Source of the DNA: a virus
Direction: 5' to 3' (one strand)
DNA: 38,427 nt
Virus record (IMG/VR): IMGVR_UViG_3300033991_000034
Span: 1-38,427 of that record
Position numbers and translations under genes: made by a program. The notes beneath the pieces are model-generated. The model was given only the letters and a program-made list of their open reading frames with translations. It did no database searches and was not told where the DNA came from. This document shows positions 31,640 through 37,734 of this stretch, one piece after another (positions within the stretch are counted from its first letter, which is position 1; each line of letters begins with the position of its first letter).

Positions 31640-31661
31640 CGTATCGAAATATCGTTATCTT
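31634..31661 (+). promoter_or_regulatory. Rightward sigma70 promoter
   Basis: TTGACA (31634-31639) and TATCTT (31656-31661) with a 16-base spacer. The predicted start lies about 18 bases before the GTG of the 60-aa gene, with AGGAGGA between. Confidence 0.6.
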
Positions 31662-31685
31662 TCGCACCAGACGATAGGAGGACTG

Positions 31686-31868
31686 GTGAGCAAAACGGCA
31701 CGTAGCATTTCGCTTGAGGATGAGGACTGGCAGGCAATTGAGACCTACGGACAGGCATTCGGGCAATCACCCTCGCAGGCGATTGCGTCTATTGTCAGAC
31801 AGCCCCAGGTATATATGGATTGGGTCGATCAACAGAAGGCAACAGCGACGGATGTTATTAGGCGATAG
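31686..31868 (+). CDS. 60-aa ribbon-helix-helix-like regulator
   Basis: GTG start with AGGAGGA seven bases upstream. The sequence SKTARSISLEDEDWQAIETY, then GQSPSQAIASIVRQP gives a short N-terminal strand and two helices, the ribbon-helix-helix pattern of Arc/CopG-type DNA-binding proteins. It is the first gene right of the inverted-repeat operator and probably autoregulates. Family assignment is by pattern only. Confidence 0.55.
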   Translation: MSKTARSISLEDEDWQAIETYGQAFGQSPSQAIASIVRQPQVYMDWVDQQKATATDVIRR

Positions 31869-32110
31869 GGATGTCACTTCCCAGGCGCGGGGTCAGGGAT
31901 GCTGGCGGTCGAGGGGCAGACCGCCGGCACAAATTCGACCGGCTATAGTCTCTGTGCGGGATGTCCGGTGTGGTGGTTTTGTAGCCCCCTTTGCTGCCGC
32001 ATCGGCTCCCGCCGTTGATTTCCCCGAAAGGGGTGGTTACCTCCTAGTTGCTGGTGGGTTAGAAGGCGGCGGGGGCCTAATCCCCGCCGCTGAAATTGGG
32101 AGAATGCAGC
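31869..32110 (+). ncRNA. Candidate structured RNA region A
   Basis: 240 GC-rich bases without a credible gene but dense in pairing. There is a GCTGGCGGTC/GACCGCCGGC hairpin (31901-31928), a CCCC-GAAA-GGGG tetraloop hairpin (32022-32033) enclosed by GTAGCC/GGTTAC (31981-32040), and a 9-bp GCGGCGGGG/CCCCGCCGC hairpin (32066-32090). The last element recurs identically at 33304-33328, and ATGTCCGGTG at 31961 recurs at 33150. Strand is assigned by the direction of flanking genes. No known RNA family recognised. Confidence 0.4.
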
Positions 32111-32284
32111 ATGAGAATTTGTTGGTCTGTAGATGAAGTAGGGGCCATGGATCGTTATCTGACAATTGATGATGGTGAGTTTGAGGGACTAACGGAACAA
32201 GAGCGCGAAACTCTGATTAACGAATACGTCCAAGAAGCCTTTGATGACAAAATCTGTTTTTACTGGAAAATAGTAGATGACTGA
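32111..32284 (+). CDS. 57-aa acidic protein
   Basis: GGGAGA eight bases before ATG (MRICWSVDEVGAMDRYLTID). An internal ATG at residue 13 is also possible. Acidic and helical (EQERETLINEYVQEAFDDK). Its last codons (YWKIVDD-stop) match the end of the 23-aa ORF at 32829, each running into the 5' arm of a repeat unit. Confidence 0.5.
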   Translation: MRICWSVDEVGAMDRYLTIDDGEFEGLTEQERETLINEYVQEAFDDKICFYWKIVDD

Positions 32285-32460
32285 TATGGCAAGCGAGAGA
32301 GCTATAGTGACGACTATGGCGGGTTTGAGATGTCTGCCAGTATCTAATTATGAGAAGGCCTCGACATCACATAATGGGAGAGACGGTGATTACAGCACGT
32401 TTTCACGTTCTCTCGGAGCAATAACGGGTGGGGAATCCCGCCTCTCGCTTGCCTTGAATG
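32277..32460 (+). ncRNA. Candidate structured RNA unit 1
   Basis: GGCAAGCGAGAG (32288-32299) is the exact complement of CTCTCGCTTGCC (32442-32453). Inside are CTATAGT/ACTATGG with a GACG loop, GAGAGA/TCTCTC, and GGTGGG-GAAT-CCCGCC (32427-32442) abutting the closing stem. A 65-aa frame (MTDMASERAIVTTMAG) overlaps it in ATGA fashion and cannot be excluded, but its only similarity to unit 2 is in the stem-forming bases. Confidence 0.45.
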
Positions 32461-32475
32461 ACGAACGGAGATAAT

Positions 32476-32799
32476 ATGATAACTCACAAAAAGAATATAA
32501 CGATTGAAGGCCGACTCTTTCAGATCAGCAGTAGAAACATTTACATTACCAAGCCTCAAGGGGGCAAAACAGGCATTCGCTGCATGCCGTATGGCGTACG
32601 GCGTTGGCAGTTGCTTAATGCAGTCGGCAAAAATGTCAGGATTACCGGTTTTGTGACCTACCTGAATTGTGAACCGGTAGAAATCGGGGTCGAGAAGATT
32701 GAAATGTCTCCCGTCGTCTTGAAGAAATGCCCTTCATGTGATCTGATGTCGATAGTCAACGATGAGTGCACTGAATGTGGAGCGAGAATCAAAGGTTAA
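32476..32799 (+). CDS. 107-aa beta-rich protein with zinc-ribbon tail
   Basis: GGAG six bases before ATG (MITHKKNITIEGRLFQISSR). The first 80 residues are a clear paralogue of the minus-strand 28831 gene (TIEGRLFQIS...NIYI, CMPYGVRRWQLL, VTYLNCEPVEI). The added tail CPSCDLMSIVNDECTEC is a zinc ribbon matching the tail of the 29788 protein. It lies between two repeat units of the folded region, so may act with those RNAs. That link is speculative. Confidence 0.6.
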   Translation: MITHKKNITIEGRLFQISSRNIYITKPQGGKTGIRCMPYGVRRWQLLNAVGKNVRITGFVTYLNCEPVEIGVEKIEMSPVVLKKCPSCDLMSIVNDECTECGARIKG

Positions 32800-32828
32800 C
32801 TGATATGGCAATCAGAGGAGTTTACAAG

Positions 32829-32900
32829 ATGACACATAATCAACATGAATGCAATGCTTATCGTGAAAAGCTGTTCTCCGAGTGGAAGATAGATGACTGA
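32829..32900 (+). CDS. 23-aa micro-ORF
   Basis: GAGGAG eight bases before ATG (MTHNQHECNAYREKLFSEWK, ending IDD). Its end matches the 57-aa ORF and runs into repeat unit 2, so it may be a shortened paralogue of that gene or a leader peptide. Confidence 0.35.
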   Translation: MTHNQHECNAYREKLFSEWKIDD

Positions 32901-33040
32901 CATGGCAAGCGAGAGCGGCATAATTCGCGGCATGCTCTTAAATTACTGGGAAGGAATAACTGACAAGATGGGGCGGCAATCCAGTAGTGCCGAAGGCCTC
33001 ACCGGTCGGTTGGAATCCGGCCTCTCGCTTGCCTTGAATT
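32893..33040 (+). ncRNA. Candidate structured RNA unit 2
   Basis: The same closing stem as unit 1: GGCAAGCGAGAG (32904-32915) with CTCTCGCTTGCC (33022-33033). The inner hairpin is GGTCGG-TTGGAAT-CCGGCC (33004-33022). Compared with unit 1, one pair changes from G-C to C-G while pairing and the GGAAT loop end are kept, a compensatory change supporting RNA structure. The bases between are otherwise diverged and of different length (106 against 142). Confidence 0.5.
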
Positions 33041-33330
33041 TGGGTGGTGGCAGACGGTATAGCTTGGGCATGGGTTCGAGTCCCAGGATATTGCGCAATA
33101 TCCCCCGGAAGTCTGCCGCCTTGAATTTCCCACTCGTCCTTAGCGGCTTATGTCCGGTGAGTGGGGTTTCGCAGCATGTCTCCGAGATTCAACCCGCAGG
33201 TCTCGGGGTCAACCGCACCGCTGAGTTTTGGAAAGTTTCGCTCAGCGGTGCGGAGAGAATTTCCTCTTTTCTTCCTCCTCTCGCTTCTCAGATGCGGACC
33301 GATGCGGCGGGGGCCTAATCCCCGCCGCTG
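33041..33330 (+). ncRNA. Candidate structured RNA region B with T-loop junction
   Basis: A run of stems. P1 is GGTGGCAGAC (33046-33055) with GTCTGCCGCC (33111-33120). Inside P1 are TGGG-TTCGAGT-CCCA (33071-33085), whose loop fits the tRNA T-loop pattern, and GGATATT-GCGC-AATATCC (33086-33103). These are followed by CCCACTC/GAGTGGG (33129-33165), CTCCGAGA/TCTCGGGG (33180-33208), a perfect 13-bp stem CCGCACCGCTGAG/CTCAGCGGTGCGG (33213-33253), and the 9-bp hairpin at 33304-33328. A 141-aa frame crosses the region but looks non-coding. Confidence 0.5.
33304..33328 (+). repeat. GC-rich 9-bp hairpin, duplicated at 32066-32090
   Basis: GCGGCGGGG-GCCTAAT-CCCCGCCGC, identical in both copies including the loop. 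Each copy ends a folded region and precedes a gene. No T-run follows, so it is not a classical terminator, but it could be a processing or stop signal. Confidence 0.6.
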
Positions 33331-33358
33331 GAAATGGTAGATGAGAGGACGATCACTA

Positions 33359-34798
33359 ATGAGAAAATGTCTCGCAGGCCCCTTCATCGGTGAATTCGGT
33401 TGGGAGCTTTTTTGTTGGCAAGGCTTTCTCCGCAAGCGCCGATCCGACTATGATTCGATGACCGTCATTTGCAGAAAAGGCCATTCGATTCTATATGCGG
33501 ATTTCGCCGATGAGGTTATCGAGATTGATATTCCCGTGGATAATGTGAACGAATGGATGAATAGAGGCTTCGATCCAAATCAGACGGTCAATTACTATAA
33601 GAGTGCCGGCGAATTTACAGATTTCATTCCGTTCAATGCATTCAAATCGTGGTGGTGGAAAAACTCATCTGCATGGAACAGGCAGATATTCAAAGCCCTT
33701 GGACAAAAACATGACACATTGAAAACTGACATTCTGATTCACGCTCGCAATGCTCATCACTATGGATCATCTTACCGCAATTGGAAACAACCTGATGCTG
33801 ATCTATATGGTCAATGGGCAAGCAGTCAAGGGTATTCGATTGCATCGATAGGATTATCACAAAGCTCGACTCACATATCTGCCGGATTAGATTATCGAGA
33901 CAAATCACTTGCGGAGTTGGCGGATATAATGGCAAGCAGTCGACTCCTGATTGGTTCGCAATCAGGGCCGACACATTATGCGGCGCTTTGTAAGTTGCCG
34001 GTGATTGCATGGCAACAATCATCCGAAAGCGCAGTCCGTGTTGAAAGGCATTGGAATCCATTCAACGTTGAGACTCGCACGAAACCGGCGGATATTGTCC
34101 TCAAGGCCAAACGCGAATCATTCACTCCGCCTCTCGAATGGATGCAGGATGCAACATTGGACATACTGAAACGATCAGAAGTTCGAGGGAATGGATTATC
34201 TCAAGATGAAATCAGACGATATTGGGATGATAGATCATCCAAACAAGACGCGTGTACTGTCGGCCCCTATGGTTCATCTTTAAGAGAGCAAGATAACATC
34301 TATCAGGAACGCTTTGCTTTTATGCAGCATCGAATGCCATTCACGTATCGGACACTCGACTTCGGCTGTGGTATAGGTCGTTGCAGTTCATTATTCGATT
34401 CGGCGAAATATCTGGGTGTCGACATCTGTTCAAATCTGATCGAACTTGCAAAAACACGGAATCCGGGTTACGAATACAAACTACTTGGCAAGCCATTGAT
34501 AGAAGATATTGATTTTGTATATGACTGTTTTTTCACGTCAACGGTCTTGCAGCACAATGACGACGCGTCTGTTGTAGCCATATTCAAATCGGTTAAGCAG
34601 TCTATCCGGGGTCGACCGCTTACTCTTTGTCTATACGAGAACACTTCGGAAAATCCCAACAAGGCACATATCTGTTTCAGGAGTGTCACGAGATATGAGG
34701 AACTGATTCGCAGTGTATTTTCCATTGAGAATTTTGACTCGTGGTCACATATTTCATATAGGGAACGGCACTCGCTTATGGTTGCGCGGGTCAAATAG
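33359..34798 (+). CDS. Glycosyltransferase-methyltransferase fusion
   Basis: 479 aa from ATG at 33359 (MRKCLAGPFIGEFGWELFCW); an ATG at 33341 lacks a ribosome site. The N-terminal domain (1 to about 265) has the GT9/heptosyltransferase-like end: SSRLLIGSQSGPTHYAALCKL, then PVIAWQQ. The C-terminal domain (about 325-479) is a class I SAM methyltransferase with TLDFGCGIGRCSSLFD and YLGVDICSNLIELAK. A methylated sugar or glycan is the likely product: modification of host surface polysaccharide, phage capsid or phage DNA. The substrate is unknown. Confidence 0.65.
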   Translation: MRKCLAGPFIGEFGWELFCWQGFLRKRRSDYDSMTVICRKGHSILYADFADEVIEIDIPVDNVNEWMNRGFDPNQTVNYYKSAGEFTDFIPFNAFKSWWWKNSSAWNRQIFKALGQKHDTLKTDILIHARNAHHYGSSYRNWKQPDADLYGQWASSQGYSIASIGLSQSSTHISAGLDYRDKSLAELADIMASSRLLIGSQSGPTHYAALCKLPVIAWQQSSESAVRVERHWNPFNVETRTKPADIVLKAKRESFTPPLEWMQDATLDILKRSEVRGNGLSQDEIRRYWDDRSSKQDACTVGPYGSSLREQDNIYQERFAFMQHRMPFTYRTLDFGCGIGRCSSLFDSAKYLGVDICSNLIELAKTRNPGYEYKLLGKPLIEDIDFVYDCFFTSTVLQHNDDASVVAIFKSVKQSIRGRPLTLCLYENTSENPNKAHICFRSVTRYEELIRSVFSIENFDSWSHISYRERHSLMVARVK

Positions 34799-34799
34799 T

Positions 34800-34883
34800 G
34801 GAAAGAACTCCAAACACTGGCAGCCGCCGCTTGAATGGATGAATGAAGCGACAGTTGAGATGCTGAAGAGGAGCACAGAATGA
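34800..34883 (+). pseudogene. Relic of the glycosyltransferase 3' end
   Basis: Directly after the fusion gene's stop, in another frame, the sequence reads QPPLEWMNEATVEMLKRSTE then stop. This matches the fusion protein's own internal segment TPPLEWMQDATLDILKRSE at the glycosyltransferase-methyltransferase boundary. It looks like the original end of a stand-alone glycosyltransferase, left behind when a copy was fused to the methyltransferase. It has no start of its own. Confidence 0.6.
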
Positions 34884-34987
34884 ATCTTGAGAATCTCGCA
34901 ATGATAATGAAACTGATCGCGTCATTGGCAGTAATCATTGCGGCTATTTTTTTCATCATGGTGGCCAAAGAGCGATGGAGAAAATGA
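34880..34987 (+). CDS. 35-aa single-membrane-segment peptide
   Basis: GAGGAG six bases before ATG (MNLENLAMIMKLIASLAVII), then AAIFFIMVAKERWRK. One clean membrane span with a positive C-terminus, overlapping the next gene by ATGA. Small phage membrane peptides can be holin-like, host-interfering or anchors. No lysis gene is adjacent. Confidence 0.5.
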   Translation: MNLENLAMIMKLIASLAVIIAAIFFIMVAKERWRK

Positions 34988-36033
34988 CCGACCGCATCGA
35001 CGACATCCACGATCTGCGAGTTCTGATCTGGGCATGCGGAGAGCAGGAGAGATTCGCAGGGCCGCATGTTTACCGTGAGGCGAAACGGCAAGGCTTAAAT
35101 GTAGATATGATCGTGAGTCGTGGAAACCCTGATAGCATGATTCACTATGTGGACGACCTGATTTCCAAGAAGCAGAAGCCTCATTGGATTTTCAACTATG
35201 TTAAGTTGAGCACACGACTCAACGAGTATTATGACTTGATAAAAATGCGTGGGATCAATCAGGCCTGGCCGTATCACGACCAAATGACAGCCGACAGAAT
35301 AAGGATGTGGAACGAGCTAAAAGATAAGGCGGATGTAGTATTTTTCGCTATGCTCCACAATGCACAGAGTTTCAGAAATCATGCTAAGCATGTTCTATGG
35401 ATTCCTCAATACTTCGATGTCGAACGTTGTAGACGAGATGGACGGCTGCCTCGGCGACTCGATCCCAGTAAACCGATATATGATCTATGCTTCATAGGGG
35501 GCAGGGACGGACGACGCAGAGAGTGGATAATCAAACTCAACAGGCGATTTAGATGTTGGTTTAACAAGATCGATTTGCGATCAAATAGATATGATGTGCG
35601 CGGCTACGACATGGCCGAAGTCTACGCCCAGTCAAAAATGGCGATCAATATCCAATGGCGGCAATTTGTGAGAAATGATCCGTTTATTACTTCAAATCGA
35701 GCATACAACGCGATGGGCAGCGGATGTTTCTTCCTCAACCACTACGTCAATCAAATGGAACTGCTCTGGCAGGAAGGTATTCATTGCGTGACCTACAATG
35801 ATTCTTATGAGGAGCTTGAGACGAAGATTCGCTTCTGGCTTGCACCAGAGAACGAGAGCAAACGGGAGGAGATCGCGCGAGCCGGTCAAGACGATGTGCT
35901 GATGTATCACACGCTCGAACGCCGCATCCCCCAGTATTGGCGGATCATGCAGGCGATTCAGAACAGCGAAACCGCCGATCTTCAGAAGTGGTCATTCGAG
36001 CAGCAGGGAAAGTTCGTAACGAGGAATTGGTGA
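34984..36033 (+). CDS. CgeB-like glycosyltransferase
   Basis: 349 aa from ATG at 34984 in ATGA overlap. The C-terminal half carries the CgeB/Glyco_trans_1_2 pattern: YDLCFIGGRDGRRREWIIKLN, then YDMAEVYAQSKMAINIQWRQ, SNRAYNAMGSGCFFLNHYV and EELETKIRFWLAPE. The N-terminal half (VLIWACGEQERFAGPHVYRE) is the first Rossmann lobe. With the preceding fusion gene it makes a small glycosylation cassette. The acceptor may be a virion protein, modified DNA base or host glycan. Confidence 0.75.
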   Translation: MTDRIDDIHDLRVLIWACGEQERFAGPHVYREAKRQGLNVDMIVSRGNPDSMIHYVDDLISKKQKPHWIFNYVKLSTRLNEYYDLIKMRGINQAWPYHDQMTADRIRMWNELKDKADVVFFAMLHNAQSFRNHAKHVLWIPQYFDVERCRRDGRLPRRLDPSKPIYDLCFIGGRDGRRREWIIKLNRRFRCWFNKIDLRSNRYDVRGYDMAEVYAQSKMAINIQWRQFVRNDPFITSNRAYNAMGSGCFFLNHYVNQMELLWQEGIHCVTYNDSYEELETKIRFWLAPENESKREEIARAGQDDVLMYHTLERRIPQYWRIMQAIQNSETADLQKWSFEQQGKFVTRNW

Positions 36034-36036
36034 TCG

Positions 36037-36762
36037 ATGACAGGCAGAAGAAAGCATCCGGGGCGATTACCGACGCGCAATCAAGGCTATTCTCGCGAAT
36101 GGTCTGAACAATTGCGAGATTATATCGTGCAACAACTCGGTGCTTACCGTACGAAGGCAGCCATCTACAAAGATATTACCAGTCCTGATTTTGCTTCTAA
36201 GCATGAGTTCGAAGGTTTGAATCCTGAACGCCAATCGCAAAAACAGTTTCAAATGAAATGCGGACGGATCAGGCGCACGGAAATCGAGCAGGCTCATCAA
36301 ACATGGCTCACTGAATGGAAGGGCATTCCATACGCCATGACTAAGGGCCGTGTTGAAGCACTTCAGGAGATGATTATCCTTCTCAAGAGCATCGTGAAGG
36401 AGCGCGGCAAATACAATGAGGCTGATCTGGACATTACGATCACGGACATCATTCAGAATGTCCGGCGATTGCTCCGCGATATTCGCTATGAGATGGACGC
36501 CGAAGCCGAACGAGAGGCGAGAGCGGCGTCAGGCACAAACATCTACATCGGACGTTTATTCAGCGGTTCCGAAATCACTCCGGAACTTCTCAATGATACG
36601 TTCATCGCGCTGTGGGCGGAATTCGGGATTGCGATTCTTGGGCTTCAACACTGGCCGCTGGATCAGCTTAGAGTGCTGGAGGCGGCGGTCATGGATGCTA
36701 TTCAAGCGAAACAGAAGACCATCGAGGCAGAATTTGAAGTTGTGGAAGAACATAATGAATGA
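36037..36762 (+). CDS. Helical protein, possible terminase small subunit
   Basis: 241 aa. The N-terminal third has a DNA-binding-like helical region (SEQLRDYIVQQLGAYRTKAA, then SQKQFQMKCGRIRRTEIEQA). The middle (KGRVEALQEMIILLKSIVKE, then LDITITDIIQNVRRLLRDIR) is coiled-coil-like, and the C-terminus is acidic. The order (HTH, oligomerisation helices, acidic tail) suits a small terminase, and the large terminase has no small partner next to it. The identity is uncertain: a DNA-binding accessory protein is the alternative. Confidence 0.4.
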   Translation: MTGRRKHPGRLPTRNQGYSREWSEQLRDYIVQQLGAYRTKAAIYKDITSPDFASKHEFEGLNPERQSQKQFQMKCGRIRRTEIEQAHQTWLTEWKGIPYAMTKGRVEALQEMIILLKSIVKERGKYNEADLDITITDIIQNVRRLLRDIRYEMDAEAEREARAASGTNIYIGRLFSGSEITPELLNDTFIALWAEFGIAILGLQHWPLDQLRVLEAAVMDAIQAKQKTIEAEFEVVEEHNE

Positions 36763-36925
36763 GGATGCTGAATACGCCGAGCTGGAGCCGATCCAAATCA
36801 ACGAGAATTTGCTCTGTCCGTATTGCGGCGGCGAAGTCTCTTTCGTATTCGATGATTGGTGGCGATGTTTCCGGTGTGATCGTGGGTTTCAGAGACATGA
36901 AATCCTGGAGGAATCAAATGAATAA
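36755..36925 (+). CDS. 56-aa zinc-ribbon protein
   Basis: ATG at 36755 overlaps the previous gene by 8 bases. CPYCGGEVSFVFDDWWRCFRC gives two C-x2-C pairs. Small zinc-ribbon proteins recur in this phage (29086, 29788, 32476), and may bind nucleic acid or polymerase. Confidence 0.55.
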   Translation: MNEDAEYAELEPIQINENLLCPYCGGEVSFVFDDWWRCFRCDRGFQRHEILEESNE

Positions 36926-37178
36926 CTCAGAAGTGCCGATGTTCTTGCAGCACAAGCTCGATCAGTGGGAGACGTCAATTGACACTTTCATTCGCCTACA
37001 ATCCGATGACGAATTGAACAATTACATGGAACGGCTGGTGCGCAAGTTCCGAGATGATAATACATCCGCCGAGGACGCTCTGATCACCATGCTTGCGCTT
37101 TTCGGACTTACCTACGTTTGGATGAACGTAATGAAACGGGATAATAGCAACTCTGAAGGTCAGACCATTGACGATTGA
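36918..37178 (+). CDS. 86-aa helical protein with a hydrophobic C-terminal segment
   Basis: GGAGG six bases before ATG at 36918. Starts MNNSEVPMFLQHKLDQWETS, with a helical middle (NNYMERLVRKFRDDN) and a hydrophobic stretch near the end (ALITMLALFGLTYVWMNVM). It overlaps the sigma-like gene by 11 bases, so could be a partner or anti-sigma-like factor. That is a guess from coupling only. Confidence 0.5.
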   Translation: MNNSEVPMFLQHKLDQWETSIDTFIRLQSDDELNNYMERLVRKFRDDNTSAEDALITMLALFGLTYVWMNVMKRDNSNSEGQTIDD

Positions 37179-37734
37179 ACCGATCAAGACTCTTCGAGGC
37201 TATAATCTCGCAGCCATTCATCGGCAGTACGGCAACTTCATTCTCGATTGCATCCGGCTATCGGGAGTGAGCAGCATCGATGATGCTCTAGACATCAGGC
37301 AGGACGTGTATCTCCGGCTGTTCAGACGGTCGATCAGCGCAAAGCTCCCCGACTGCCAATCGCTCGCCGGTTACATCAAGCGAGCGACACAGCACGCGAC
37401 GACTGACTTCCGGAAATCGCAATGTCGCGAAAAGATTCTCTTCGACTGGACGAACAATGAGCATGATGTCATCGGCTACAAAATGGACGACGTATCATTC
37501 ACAAATTGGCTGAATACCAACCGCGAGATCGAATCGCGAATACTCAAGGCGATTGACTTCCTGAATCAGTACTCACCAACGCAAGGAGTTTCGATGAGCA
37601 TGGTGATCGCAGATGTCTATGATGGCAAGACGGCAGAGGAGATCGCAGAGCGATTCGAGACGAAAGCGGGCACGGTATTCTCGTGGATTTCGAGATTCAG
37701 GGAAGACTTGCGAAGGCACATGAGGTTGAAATGA
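37168..37734 (+). CDS. Sigma-70-family-like factor (ECF type)
   Basis: 188 aa, TTG start with AAGGT upstream. Residues 40-90 resemble sigma region 2 (DIRQDVYLRLFRRSISAKLP, then LAGYIKRATQHATTDFRKSQ). Residues 145-185 resemble region 4 (VYDGKTAEEIAERFETKAGT, then VFSWISRFREDLRRHM), a helix-turn-helix. The region 2-region 4 layout is that of ECF sigma factors. It may direct late transcription, whose candidate promoter (19136) lacks a normal -35. A stand-alone HTH regulator is the alternative. Confidence 0.65.
   Translation: MTIEPIKTLRGYNLAAIHRQYGNFILDCIRLSGVSSIDDALDIRQDVYLRLFRRSISAKLPDCQSLAGYIKRATQHATTDFRKSQCREKILFDWTNNEHDVIGYKMDDVSFTNWLNTNREIESRILKAIDFLNQYSPTQGVSMSMVIADVYDGKTAEEIAERFETKAGTVFSWISRFREDLRRHMRLK

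Noticed and set aside
32288-33033. Two MITE-like insertions with terminal inverted repeats
   Set aside because: Similarity between copies extends outward beyond the inverted repeats on both sides, and no target duplications are seen, so insertion is less likely than duplication of a larger unit.
33046-33120. tRNA or permuted tRNA gene around the TTCGAGT loop
   Set aside because: The T-arm is four pairs at best. The acceptor complement lies only downstream in a local hairpin, and no D-arm or anticodon arm can be drawn in either order.
32893-33318. 141-aa plus-strand frame
   Set aside because: It crosses several perfect hairpins, has low-complexity random-looking composition after residue 50, and shares only stem-forming bases with the 65-aa frame of unit 1.
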